Below, piece by piece: positions 43,486 through 52,408 of a stretch of 61,830 bases of DNA (the first letter of the stretch is position 1; every line of letters begins with the position of its first letter). Origin of the DNA: Butyricicoccus pullicaecorum (lineage in GTDB: Bacteria; Bacillota; Clostridia; Oscillospirales; Butyricicoccaceae); assembly GCA_018366195.1 (NCBI GenBank), contig JAGZIN010000015.1, forward strand, positions 1 to 61,830, written 5' to 3'. Below the pieces are notes generated by a model. It worked only from the letters and a program-made list of their open reading frames with translations, was not told the DNA's origin and ran no database searches. The position numbers and the translations under genes are program-made.

Positions 43486-44495
43486 AACACTACCTCCCAA
43501 TCGTGCACCGCCAATGCGATGGTAATGCCTCCACACGATGTTTTTGCACGCAGAAGCTGTCCATTCTCACTCGCCCGGATTGCTGCACGCTCACACACAT
43601 TATCCACCCCAACGGTATGCTGTACAAAAGCAGATGCCGTATATTGTCCGGGTGTCTCTCGCAGCTCCTGTGCCGTATAAGTTACAAACGGCAGCGCGTG
43701 CTGCTGACAAAACGCACAAATCCCCAGCTCATCTTTTTTGATATCAATGGAAGCCACGGTGCGAATGGCAGACCACGGAATCTGTTCTTCCTGCAAAATC
43801 CGACTGACTGCCTGTGTAATCGCTTGCTGTTCTGTCCCGCGTCTGCACCCGATACCAAGTGTCACAAGGCGCGGAATCAAATGCAGCGTATTGGAAAACG
43901 GAGTGTTTGTCAGCCGTACAGAAAGGACAATGCCACTCTCTCCCTGTGCGCCAATTCCATCAGGCAATGCGCCCAAAATAGGGAAATCACTCTGAAAGCC
44001 CACAGGCTTGCCGGATAAAATTGCCCCCGAAATATACTTGATTCGGTCAACCTCATGCACTGTGCAGCCATGTGCCTTTGCCCATGTGTCCACCGCAAAT
44101 GCCCCTCGTCCATCGGTTGCAGTGGTAATGACAGGCTGTGCGCCAATCCCCTCTGCAATCTGCTGTGCCAACGCATTTGCACCGCCCAAATGTCCGGACA
44201 GCAGAGAAATGACAAACCTTGCCTGCTCATCTATGACCAGAACCGCGGGGTCATATTGCTTGCCCTTCAAAAAGGGTGCACACATGCGCACTGCAATTCC
44301 GGTCGCACCAACAAATACAATCAGGTCACAGTCTGCCATTGCCTGCTGCACCATACGGGATAGCTTTGTCTGATTGAGCGAAGCATCTACGCCCCTTGCA
44401 TAACGCTCTGCGCAGCAGTCCGACAGGCTTTGTGCGACCCGCTCTCCAGTCTTTGCCCCCTGCGCTGTAAATGAAATGATTTTTCCCCGAATCAT
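43482..44495 (-). CDS. cbiG: Cobalt-precorrin-5A hydrolase
   Basis: Opens the delta-lactone ring of cobalt-precorrin-5A, releasing acetaldehyde. 337 aa with the N-terminal domain (FVGATGIAVRMCAPFL), central domain (VISLLSGHLGGANALA) and the C-terminal CobE/GbiG domain (LVTLGIGCRRGTEQ). ATGA overlap with cbiF; TTGA overlap with hemA. Confidence 0.95.
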   Translation of the reverse strand: MIRGKIISFTAQGAKTGERVAQSLSDCCAERYARGVDASLNQTKLSRMVQQAMADCDLIVFVGATGIAVRMCAPFLKGKQYDPAVLVIDEQARFVISLLSGHLGGANALAQQIAEGIGAQPVITTATDGRGAFAVDTWAKAHGCTVHEVDRIKYISGAILSGKPVGFQSDFPILGALPDGIGAQGESGIVLSVRLTNTPFSNTLHLIPRLVTLGIGCRRGTEQQAITQAVSRILQEEQIPWSAIRTVASIDIKKDELGICAFCQQHALPFVTYTAQELRETPGQYTASAFVQHTVGVDNVCERAAIRASENGQLLRAKTSCGGITIALAVHDWEVVF

Positions 44496-45247
44496 TTGCT
44501 TGCCTCACGAAATTCGGTGGTAAAGGTTGGGTCATAGAGTTTTGAGCGCTCATAGGTATCACCCAAAAAATTTCCAACGGTAATGAGCGCTGTCTTGGTG
44601 ATTTGGTGGGCACGCGCAGCCTGCGCCATTTCCCCGACTGTCGTGCGAATCACCTTTTCATCTGGCCATGTCGCCTTATATACAATCCCTACCGGCGTGT
44701 CCGCTGCATATCCGCCCGCCTGTAAGCGCTCGGAAAGCTGCTCCATCTGTCCGGCAGAGAGAAAAATCACCATGGTTGCCCCATGCGCTGCCAACAGCTC
44801 AATTTTTTCCTTTTCCGGTACGGGAGTTCTGCCCTCCATGCGCGTTAAAATCACGGTTTGGCTGACATTGGGCAGGGTATATTCTGCCTTGAGTGCAGCA
44901 GCGGCTCCGCAAAAGGAAGAAACCCCCGGCACCACCTCATAAGAAATTCCATGCGTATCCAAAATATCCATCTGCTCCCGATGAGCACCATACACACAAG
45001 GGTCTCCTGTATGCAGCCGTACAACACATTTTCCCGCCTGTTCGGCAGGCACCATGACCTCCATGACTTCCTCAAGTGTCATTTTCGCACTATTATATTT
45101 TTGACACTCCGGCTTACAGTCCTCTAATAATGCCGGATTGACCAAAGAACCGGCATAAACCACAACATCTGCCTGTGCCAGCAGCTTTGCACCACGTACC
45201 GTGATGAGGTCGGGCGCACCAGACCCAGCACCAACAAAGTATATCAT
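44492..45247 (-). CDS. cbiF: Cobalt-precorrin-4 C11-methyltransferase
   Basis: Tetrapyrrole methylase (251 aa), methylating C-11. Family segments: IYFVGAGSGAPDLITVRGA, VVVYAGSLVNPALL, VRLHTGDPCVYGAHREQM, PGVSSFCGAAAALKAEYTLP. The AGSL-N segment is typical of CbiF/CobM. Overlaps cbiL and cbiG by 4 nt each. Confidence 0.96.
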   Translation of the reverse strand: MIYFVGAGSGAPDLITVRGAKLLAQADVVVYAGSLVNPALLEDCKPECQKYNSAKMTLEEVMEVMVPAEQAGKCVVRLHTGDPCVYGAHREQMDILDTHGISYEVVPGVSSFCGAAAALKAEYTLPNVSQTVILTRMEGRTPVPEKEKIELLAAHGATMVIFLSAGQMEQLSERLQAGGYAADTPVGIVYKATWPDEKVIRTTVGEMAQAARAHQITKTALITVGNFLGDTYERSKLYDPTFTTEFREASK

Positions 45248-45936
45248 TTCTGTTCCTCCCGCACCAAAATCACCGAAAAATAGCCGGTTGGGTCGTCCAG
45301 CTCACGCAAATCGCGTACCACACGTTCCCCTTCCATGCCGCATCGTTCTACCAAAGCAGCCGTATCGCCCTTGCCCTGTGCTTCCAACAAATCACGCACC
45401 TCTAAAATCGAGCGTCCTGCTTTCATCAGAATCTTGTTTCCCGGAAGTGCCAAGCCGGCTTCGGTTGCATTGTGTGAAGCCGGAATGATGTGCAGCATCT
45501 GGCTGCCCTCACACAGCGCCTGTCCCAAGCGTGCTGCAACCGCACAAAAAGAGGGAACGCCCGGCACAATCTCTACCTCATATCCGCGCGCCTGTACTCT
45601 GCGATGTACATACCAATAGGTCGAGTATACCGCCGGGTCCCCCAACGTCAAAAATGCAATGTTCTTTCCCGCATCTAACTGTACACAAATGTCATCTGCT
45701 GCCTTGTCATGGCAGGCGTGCAGTACCTCCTGATCTCGTGTCATCGGCATATCACAATGCAAAATCGGCTTTTCTTCTATCCATTTTGCGGCAATGGTAA
45801 GTGCAGTCTGTTCGCCGGTCCCCCCTTTGGGTACCGCGATGACATCACATTCCTGAATCAGACGAACCGCCTTGTAGGTCATCAGCTCCGGGTCTCCCGG
45901 TCCAACGCCGATTCCATATAATTTTCCCTGTTTCAT
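45244..45936 (-). CDS. cbiL: Cobalt-precorrin-2 C20-methyltransferase
   Basis: Tetrapyrrole methylase (230 aa) that adds the C-20 methyl group, the first corrin-specific methylation after cobalt insertion. Segments GIGVGPGDPELMTYKAVRLI, VIAVPKGG, FLTLGDPAVYSTYWYV and PGVPSFCAVAARLGQAL are typical of CbiL/CobI. ATGA overlaps on both sides. Confidence 0.96.
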   Translation of the reverse strand: MKQGKLYGIGVGPGDPELMTYKAVRLIQECDVIAVPKGGTGEQTALTIAAKWIEEKPILHCDMPMTRDQEVLHACHDKAADDICVQLDAGKNIAFLTLGDPAVYSTYWYVHRRVQARGYEVEIVPGVPSFCAVAARLGQALCEGSQMLHIIPASHNATEAGLALPGNKILMKAGRSILEVRDLLEAQGKGDTAALVERCGMEGERVVRDLRELDDPTGYFSVILVREEQK

Positions 45937-47069
45937 AAGCTCCCTCGAAATTCCTCACATAGACTTCTGGCGTTCTCAGATTGTGCCAGAATCCCATTTT
46001 GGTTTGTAAACATCAAAAATCCAAGTTCCACCTGCTCCTGTACGTGCAGCCGCCGCTTCAAGCGCACTGCAATCTCTTGCCCGATGGTTTCCAACACCTG
46101 CTCCCGAATCCCACAGGTATCGAGAATGGAAATGCAGGCATCTACCGTAACCGAATCGCGCAATGCACGCAACGCTTCCAACGGCGCACCGCACAGCGCG
46201 GCATGGGAAACAAAAATCTCCTGTCTGCCGTCTGCAACAGAAGAATGTGTGTTGAAAATACCAGCTGCAAGCTTCACCAGCTTTCCGGCATGTCCCACAA
46301 GAAAAATTTTGCGAAACCCTTTCCATGCCGCATAATCCAGTGCATCACCAATAAAATTTGAGCATTTGACTGCACGTTCCAAGTCCAGCCCCAATACATC
46401 ACGTGCAAAATCTGCGCCATAATTTCCGGGACAAATCAAAACCCGCTCATGCGCTGCTTCATATAAGCTATCCAGCTCCAAATGCGTAGTATCCATGAGC
46501 GCCGTTTCGCTCATCGGCTCAACGATGCCGCTTGTTCCCAGAATTGAAATACCACCTACAACACCCAAATGTGCATTATAGGTCTGTTGTGCAATTTCCT
46601 TTCCATGTTCCGCGCAAATCGTTATCCGCAGCCCGCCCGAATATCCTGCCTGCTGCATGGCTTTTTCCACAGCAGTCCGAATCTGCGCCTGTGGTCCGGG
46701 ATTGATGGCAGGCTGTCCTACTGGAACCGACAAGCCTGGTCGGGTGACTGTGCCAACCCCGTCTCCGCCTTCGATTGCGATTCCCTGCGCTGTTTTCGAC
46801 ACTCTCGCAAAAATACGAATCCCATTGGTCACATCAGGGTCATCTCCGCTATCCTTTTGCACACAGCACACCGCTGTTTGTCCCTCCATGTGCATCTGCT
46901 CGGGATACAGCTGCAACACAATTCCTTTTGGTGTATGCAGTGAGATACACTCTGGTGTCTGTCCCGTAAGCAGCAAAAGCGCAGCAGCCTGTGATGCCGC
47001 AGCAGCACAGGAACCCGTTGTATAACCGCGGCGCATGGCTGTCTGATTCTTATAAACAAGACCTTGCAT
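45933..47069 (-). CDS. cbiD: Cobalt-precorrin-5B C1-methyltransferase
   Basis: Methylates C-1 in the anaerobic route. 378 aa with the hallmark RRGYTTGSCAAAASQAA near the N-terminus, GGDGVGTVTRPGL, and LGTSGIVEPMSETAL. ATG 47069 has GGAG 7 nt upstream; a longer in-frame extension reads through the leader terminator and riboswitch and is not coding. It is the first gene after the cobalamin riboswitch and its terminator-like hairpin. Confidence 0.97.
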   Translation of the reverse strand: MQGLVYKNQTAMRRGYTTGSCAAAASQAAALLLLTGQTPECISLHTPKGIVLQLYPEQMHMEGQTAVCCVQKDSGDDPDVTNGIRIFARVSKTAQGIAIEGGDGVGTVTRPGLSVPVGQPAINPGPQAQIRTAVEKAMQQAGYSGGLRITICAEHGKEIAQQTYNAHLGVVGGISILGTSGIVEPMSETALMDTTHLELDSLYEAAHERVLICPGNYGADFARDVLGLDLERAVKCSNFIGDALDYAAWKGFRKIFLVGHAGKLVKLAAGIFNTHSSVADGRQEIFVSHAALCGAPLEALRALRDSVTVDACISILDTCGIREQVLETIGQEIAVRLKRRLHVQEQVELGFLMFTNQNGILAQSENARSLCEEFRGSL

Positions 47070-47086
47070 AAATTTTCTCCATATCG

Positions 47087-47137
47087 CAAAAAAAATCGTG
47101 ACATCGGCAGGAACGGTTGTCCTCCGGCAGTCACGAT
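47087..47137 (-). terminator. Leader terminator between cobalamin riboswitch and cbiD
   Basis: ATCGTGAC/GTCACGAT closing stem (47095-47102 and 47130-47137) around a GC-rich inner stem; on the minus strand it is followed by eight T. Situated 18 nt before cbiD, it is probably the switch that stops transcription when B12 is bound, though a plain attenuator cannot be excluded. Confidence 0.8.
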
Positions 47138-47217
47138 ACCATATCCTATGTGTGTAAAGGATTATACATATACAGAATTCCCCAACTAATTCCTCGTAGT
47201 ATGGGCATGTATTGTGA

Positions 47218-47388
47218 CCGCATGGGCAGGTTTTCTGACTCAAGGATCTGCACCAGATGCTGTCTTCCCGGCTTTCCAAACCAGTGACTCAATCTTGCAA
47301 ATGGCTTCCCTCTTACAGCGGCGGGACCGTTTGGGAGTTTCACCCAATTCCCTTTTACCCTGTATCCTTACAGGCACCCTTTGGCATA
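47218..47388 (-). promoter_or_regulatory. Cobalamin (AdoCbl) riboswitch
   Basis: Minus-strand leader with recognisable conserved boxes of the B12 element: GGGTGAAACTCCCAAACGG, CCCGCCGCTGTAAGAGGG, AGTCACTGG (the B12 box-like GCCACTG variant), GCCGGGAAGAC and a 3' part AGTCAGAAAACCTGCC. About 170 nt. It lies between a consensus promoter and a terminator hairpin ahead of cbiD, so it should switch off the 23-gene operon when adenosylcobalamin is plentiful. Confidence 0.93.
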
Positions 47389-47407
47389 TAGAACAAGAAC
47401 TGTGCTT

Positions 47408-47436
47408 ATTGTAGCGCGTTCTGATTTCCTTGTCAA
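47408..47436 (-). promoter_or_regulatory. Promoter of the cobalamin operon
   Basis: Minus strand consensus -35 TTGACA (47436-47431), 17-nt spacer, -10 TACAAT (47413-47408). Transcription would begin near 47401, just before the riboswitch. Confidence 0.88.
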
Positions 47437-47751
47437 TTCCCTCGACAGCTTCTCTTTTTATCCGCGCGGTTCTCCCATCACCGGAAGTGGGAATTTTTCT
47501 GTTTCCTCAAGATATTTATCTACTAATTTAGTCGGTAATTCACAATTTTACAAATCACAGGGCACGATTTTCTCGGTGCCCCAACACAAGGTCAGAATCT
47601 CTTTGTGAAAATATCATATTTTTTTGGAATTTACCGAAAATTTTTTTAGACTCCATGGAAATATTCTGTCTTTCCCCCGCACACAAAAAATCGTTTCTGC
47701 ATTTTCCTCATACACTTTTGCAAATTCGCTGGTCTTTTTCATAAATCTTGT
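47437..47751. other. AT-rich intergenic region between divergent transcripts
   Basis: 315 nt without a convincing gene, between the cobalamin operon promoter (-) and the candidate small RNA promoter (+). It holds one small hairpin (GGGCAC/GTGCCC, 47560-47565 with 47576-47581) and long A/T runs near 47600-47650. I see no ribosome binding site with a usable frame. Confidence 0.6.
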
Positions 47752-47763
47752 TATAATAACCTC

Positions 47764-47953
47764 GTAATGTAATTGTGTGTTCAGCCAGCAATCCTGCGCT
47801 TCACACAACACATTCTTTTCTTCATCTCAGCAGGTTATTTACATCTTCAACTATTATCCTCTTGCCTGCTGAAAGCAATAGGCTACCCCCCCTGTGCAGC
47901 CTATTGGTTCCTCTTTCCTGCTCTGCGTATCGTTCCGCAGAGCAGGTTTTTTT
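47764..47953 (+). ncRNA. Candidate small RNA with C-rich loop
   Basis: About 190 nt preceded by a perfect -10 TATAAT (47752-47757; no good -35). Four local hairpins can be drawn: TTGTGTG/CACACAA (47773-47779 with 47802-47808), CAGCAGG/CCTGCTG (47828-47834 with 47865-47871), a 9-bp stem CAATAGGCT/AGCCTATTG (47876-47884 with 47898-47906) whose loop shows seven C in a row, and a strong terminator at the end. C-rich loops of this kind in Firmicute small RNAs pair with Shine-Dalgarno sequences. No known family recognised. Confidence 0.5.
47917..47953 (+). terminator. Strong plus-strand intrinsic terminator
   Basis: Perfect CCTGCTCTGC/GCAGAGCAGG stem (47917-47926 and 47937-47946) and seven T (47947-47953) on the plus strand, abutting the dnaE stop codon. 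On the minus strand no T run follows, so it does not serve dnaE; it implies a plus-strand transcript. Confidence 0.88.
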
Positions 47954-50900
47954 CATTTCAAAATCACATTTTCATTCCCAAGAGCAAAGCGCAGCTTTTG
48001 CACGAGCTGCAAGTTTCCCTCACACCACAGCTGCCTTGGGGCAAGCATGCGCTTTCCAGTATCCAATGGATAAAAAATCACCGGAATTTCTCCATGGTGC
48101 TGTGTAAGATAGCGTTTTGCTTCTTCAAACAATACACCTTCCATATCCGGAACACGCAAATGCAGCTTCTGTCCGGCGTGTGCCATTGCCTGCGGCGCTG
48201 TCAATACCGGTTTCTTTGGCTCCTGCTGCGCGCACAGCGCCTCTACGCTTTCCTCGGTCAAGGGAGCTGCCATCTGCGCAATGAGCTTTGGCGCCTCGTC
48301 TTCCCGTGCATCAATGCGTCCTGTCACCAAAACTGCCGCATCTTCTGAAAAATAAGCTCCATACTGCTGCAATACATTTGGAAAAATGACCAGTTCAATG
48401 GTACCTGAAATATCCTCAAGAATGGCATACGCCATCATATTGCCTGCTTTGGTTGCTTTGAGGCGCACATTGGATACCACACAGGCAAGGCGTACTGTCA
48501 TGCCGTCTTTGTAGTGCGGCTCGGTTGCATCAGCACTCAAATCTTCATTGATTTTACGAATAAAAGCGGCATGTGCACGGGTGGCAAGCTCTTGATAAGC
48601 GTCCATCGGGTGTCCGGAAAGATACATTCCCGTTGTTTTCTTTTCCATCACAAGCAGGTCCCGTTTGTTGAGCTCCGGCAGATTGGGCATATCAATTTCC
48701 CGCCCCTTGACGTCCTCCATGCCCATATCGAACAAACCCAGCTGTCCTTCCACATTCTTCTTGCGTTCATTTGCAACGGCATCGACCACCTGCTCAAACA
48801 CAGCAAGCAGCTGGCTGCGATGAAAGCCCATAGAGTCAAATGCACCCGCCTGAATCAGGCTTTCCAACGCACGTCGATTCAGCTCTTTGTCGTATAAGCG
48901 CTGGCAGAAATCCAGAAGCGACTGATATGCTCCATTGGTCTCGCGTTCTTCTACCAGCTGACGCATAAAGCCGCGTCCTACGTTTTTGATTGCCGCAAGT
49001 CCAAACCGAATGTTATCGCCGGATACCGAGAATCCGTCTTCTGAGTGATTGACATCGGGCGGCAGTACACAGATTCCCATTTCACGCGCCTCAGCAATAT
49101 ATTCGGAAATCTTTGCTGGAGCGTCCAAAACAGAGGTCAGCAGCGCTGCAAGATATTCTTTCGGATAATGACATTTGAGGTATGCCGTGCGATAAGAAAC
49201 CACAGCATAGCAAACAGCATGTGCCTTATTGAAGGCATAATTTGCAAAATCCATGATTTCATTAAAAATAGAAGCTGCCACATCTTCCGGAACGCCGCGT
49301 GCAATCGCACCGTCAATGCCTTCCTCTGCATTGCCATAAATAAAGCTAATGCGTTCTTTTTCCAGTTCTTTGAATTTTTTCTTACTCATCGCACGGCGCA
49401 CCATATCCGCCTTGCCCAGAGAGTAGCCTGCAAGCCGCCGAAACGCCTCCATGACCTGCTCCTGATAGACCATGCAGCCATAGGTAACGGACAAAATCGG
49501 CTCCAACAATGGGTGCTTATAGGTCACCTTTTCAGGGTGATGCCGACATTCGATGTATCTTGGAATCGACTGCATAGGACCCGGTCGATAGAGCGCAACC
49601 ACCGCCGTGATATCTTCTATCGACTGCGGGCGCAGTCCGGTTACCACATTGGTAATGCCCGCCGATTCCAGCTGAAATACGCCCATCGTTTTGCCCTGTC
49701 CCAACATATGAAAGGTTTGCTCGTCCTCATTGGAAATCTGTTCAACCGAAAAATCAGGCGTATGCCGGCGCACCATTTTTTCGGCATCTGCAATGACTGT
49801 CAAGGTGCGCAGACCCAAAAAGTCCATCTTCAAAAGTCCCAATTCTTCGAGCGTTGTCATGGGAAACTGTGTGACCATTTGTTCGTCATTCTTTGCGAGC
49901 GGAACATACGTATCTACCGGATTTTTGGTAATGACAACACCTGCTGCGTGGGTAGAGGCATGGCGCGGCATACCCTCCAATGCACGTGCAGTATCCATCA
50001 GATTTTTGACCGTCGGATTGCTGTCATACATTTTTTTCAGTTCCGGATTGATGGATAATGCGCGGTCAATTGTAATATGCAGCTCTAACGGAATCTGCTT
50101 GGCAACTGCATCAACCTCATTATACGGAATCGACAGGGCACGTCCCACATCTCGAATGGCAGCACGAGCCGCCATGGTTCCAAAGGTTACAATCTGCGCA
50201 ACATGGTCTGCCCCATACTTACGCGTTACATAATCAATGACCTCTGGACGGCGCACATAACAAAAATCAATATCAATATCCGGCATGGACACACGCTCCG
50301 GATTGAGAAAGCGTTCAAAATACAGAGAATATTTGATGGGGTCCAAATCAGTGATTCCCAGACAATACGATACGATTGAGCCAGCAGCCGAACCACGTCC
50401 GGGACCAACCGGAATTCCGCTGTGCTTTGCATAGCGAATGAAATCCGAGACAATCAGGAAATAATCGACAAAACCCATTTGGTCAATCATGCGAATTTCA
50501 TAATCCATGCGTTCCCGCATACTTCCATCATCATCGGGATAGCGTTTGGAAAGCCCCTCGAGACACAGCTTATCCAGATATTGTCTTGCCGTAAAGCCTT
50601 GCGGCACATCAAACTGCGGCAAATGATATTTGCCAAATTCAAATTCCACCTGACAGCGGTTTGCAATCTCCAGAGTTCTTGTAAGCGCCTCCTCATGAGC
50701 AGGAAATCGCGCACGCATTTCTGTTTCCGACTTGATATAAAACTCACTGGTCTCAAACCGCATACGGGTGGAATCGTCCACCGTCTTTCCCATCTGAATT
50801 GCCATCAGCACATCTTGAATCTTGGCATCTTCTCGGGTCAGATAGTGGGCATCATTGGTTGCCACAAGAGGAATTCCAGTCTCCTCAGACATGCGATAAA

Positions 50901-51468
50901 GCGCCAGATTGACGTCTTTTTGTACTGCAATTCCGTGATCCTGTACCTCTAAAAAGAAATTCTGTGCGCCGAAAATATCACGAAATTCCAGTGCCTGCTG
51001 TTTTGCGCCCTCATAATTGCCATTCATGAGCGCGTTGGGAATCGCACCACCCAAGCAGGCAGACAGACAAATCAGCCCCTTGCTGTACGTGCGCAGCAAT
51101 TCCATATCCACACGCGGGCGCACATAAAATCCTTCTGAAAAACTGAGGCTCACCATATGAATGAGGTTGCGGTATCCCTCCATATTTTCACAGAGCAAAA
51201 TCAAATGCCTGTGCCATTCTCCATTTTGATATTTGCGTTCAAAACGAGAATTTGGCGTGACATACACCTCGCAGCCAATGACAGGGTGAATCCCCCGTGC
51301 CTTGGCGGCGCGATAAAAATCAATTGCACCATACATGACACCATGGTCTGTCATGGCAACAGCCGGCTGTCCCAGCTCTGCCACACGCTCCATCAGCTTT
51401 TCAATCCGGCAGGCGCCATCTAATAGACTATACTCTGTATGGACGTGCAAATGTACAAAATTTTCCAA
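47953..51468 (-). CDS. dnaE: DNA polymerase III subunit alpha (DnaE)
   Basis: Replicative polymerase of the DnaE type, 1171 aa. PHP domain at the start (FVHLHVHTEYSLLDGA), polymerase catalytic aspartates in MPDIDIDFCY, the GPGRGSAAGS motif, HhH region and a C-terminal OB fold. I prefer TTG at 51468: AAAGGAG is 5 nt upstream and the start MENFVHLHVHTEY matches family N-termini. A GTG at 51483 would overlap whiA as GTGA but has no separate site. Last gene of murB-rapZ-whiA-dnaE. Confidence 0.96.
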   Translation of the reverse strand: MENFVHLHVHTEYSLLDGACRIEKLMERVAELGQPAVAMTDHGVMYGAIDFYRAAKARGIHPVIGCEVYVTPNSRFERKYQNGEWHRHLILLCENMEGYRNLIHMVSLSFSEGFYVRPRVDMELLRTYSKGLICLSACLGGAIPNALMNGNYEGAKQQALEFRDIFGAQNFFLEVQDHGIAVQKDVNLALYRMSEETGIPLVATNDAHYLTREDAKIQDVLMAIQMGKTVDDSTRMRFETSEFYIKSETEMRARFPAHEEALTRTLEIANRCQVEFEFGKYHLPQFDVPQGFTARQYLDKLCLEGLSKRYPDDDGSMRERMDYEIRMIDQMGFVDYFLIVSDFIRYAKHSGIPVGPGRGSAAGSIVSYCLGITDLDPIKYSLYFERFLNPERVSMPDIDIDFCYVRRPEVIDYVTRKYGADHVAQIVTFGTMAARAAIRDVGRALSIPYNEVDAVAKQIPLELHITIDRALSINPELKKMYDSNPTVKNLMDTARALEGMPRHASTHAAGVVITKNPVDTYVPLAKNDEQMVTQFPMTTLEELGLLKMDFLGLRTLTVIADAEKMVRRHTPDFSVEQISNEDEQTFHMLGQGKTMGVFQLESAGITNVVTGLRPQSIEDITAVVALYRPGPMQSIPRYIECRHHPEKVTYKHPLLEPILSVTYGCMVYQEQVMEAFRRLAGYSLGKADMVRRAMSKKKFKELEKERISFIYGNAEEGIDGAIARGVPEDVAASIFNEIMDFANYAFNKAHAVCYAVVSYRTAYLKCHYPKEYLAALLTSVLDAPAKISEYIAEAREMGICVLPPDVNHSEDGFSVSGDNIRFGLAAIKNVGRGFMRQLVEERETNGAYQSLLDFCQRLYDKELNRRALESLIQAGAFDSMGFHRSQLLAVFEQVVDAVANERKKNVEGQLGLFDMGMEDVKGREIDMPNLPELNKRDLLVMEKKTTGMYLSGHPMDAYQELATRAHAAFIRKINEDLSADATEPHYKDGMTVRLACVVSNVRLKATKAGNMMAYAILEDISGTIELVIFPNVLQQYGAYFSEDAAVLVTGRIDAREDEAPKLIAQMAAPLTEESVEALCAQQEPKKPVLTAPQAMAHAGQKLHLRVPDMEGVLFEEAKRYLTQHHGEIPVIFYPLDTGKRMLAPRQLWCEGNLQLVQKLRFALGNENVILK

Positions 51469-51479
51469 GGCTTCTCCTT

Positions 51480-52388
51480 TCACTCGGCATCTTTGGTGAC
51501 ATGTGCTGCAATTTCCATAATACGCCCCAATCTATGACTTAATCCAGGCTTTGAAATCGGTGGTTCAAACATCGCAGCCAGCTCTGAAAGGCTCGCAGTC
51601 GGATTTGCAACGCGCAAATCCACGGTTTCCCGCAAATTTTCCGGAAAAATCTCCAATCCACCGGAAGCCAGAGCCCGCTCAATGGCTGCAATCTGCCGTG
51701 TGGAAGTGCTTGTTACTTTCATAATATTTGCTGTTTCGCAGTTGACTGCTCGGTTGACCTCATTCCGCAGCTGTTTTTCTACCTTTGCCTCCATCAGCGA
51801 CATCGCAGCATGATGGGCGCCAATCATCGTCAAAAAATCCTCTATTTGACCGGCTCCCTTCCAGTATAACAACCATGAGGTGCGGCGTTCTGCCATCTTC
51901 GGTGTCATATTGGCATCTAACAGCAGACTCATGACCTCACGGCCTAAAATGACATGTCCGATTTTGATTTCTAAATGGCATTTTTTTTCCGGACTTGCAA
52001 TGCTGCCTGCTGCTAAAAAAATGCCGCGCAAAAATGCAGGGACACAACATTCATTGTCTACCAGATTCCGATTGAGATGATAGGTGATATAGCTTTTGAA
52101 GTCATACCCCAGCTTGTCCATCACAAGTGCGATACAGGCTGGCTCTGTAATCTGGAGCACACGTCGTTTTCCCTGTAACGCCGGCTGTACCTCAATGCTG
52201 CATACCCGCTTGAACAACGTGACAATGCGCCGCATGACTGCGCTTTGCGCGGTCACAAACCGGATTTCCCGATTGGAAAAAGCAGTTCCAAAAAGCAGCA
52301 TACCATATAATTCCGCAGTCTGACAGCAGGCATTGCCGAGTCCTGCACGACACAGCTCATTCTTTGTTTTTGCCGAAAAAGACAGCAT
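51480..52388 (-). CDS. whiA: DNA-binding protein WhiA
   Basis: 302-aa protein with an N-terminal LAGLIDADG homing-endonuclease-like fold (CCVPAFLRGIFLAAGS) and a C-terminal helix-turn-helix (TASLSELAAMFEPPISKPGLSHRL). In Streptomyces it starts sporulation septation; in Bacillus it influences division and chromosome segregation. AAAGGAG lies before the ATG. Neighbours rapZ and dnaE are typical, but yvcK, usually between rapZ and whiA, is absent. Confidence 0.96.
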   Translation of the reverse strand: MLSFSAKTKNELCRAGLGNACCQTAELYGMLLFGTAFSNREIRFVTAQSAVMRRIVTLFKRVCSIEVQPALQGKRRVLQITEPACIALVMDKLGYDFKSYITYHLNRNLVDNECCVPAFLRGIFLAAGSIASPEKKCHLEIKIGHVILGREVMSLLLDANMTPKMAERRTSWLLYWKGAGQIEDFLTMIGAHHAAMSLMEAKVEKQLRNEVNRAVNCETANIMKVTSTSTRQIAAIERALASGGLEIFPENLRETVDLRVANPTASLSELAAMFEPPISKPGLSHRLGRIMEIAAHVTKDAE

Positions 52389-52408
52389 ACCAGATAACTC
52401 CTTTTGTG

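Noticed and set aside
47764..47953. 6S RNA as the identity of the candidate small RNA
   Set aside because: Length and promoter/terminator would fit, but I cannot draw the long closing stem with a central open bubble that defines 6S RNA; the structure is a series of local hairpins.
49045..50058. 337-codon open frame antisense to dnaE
   Set aside because: Opposite strand of a highly conserved polymerase region; no start signals and His/Arg-rich composition typical of antisense frames.
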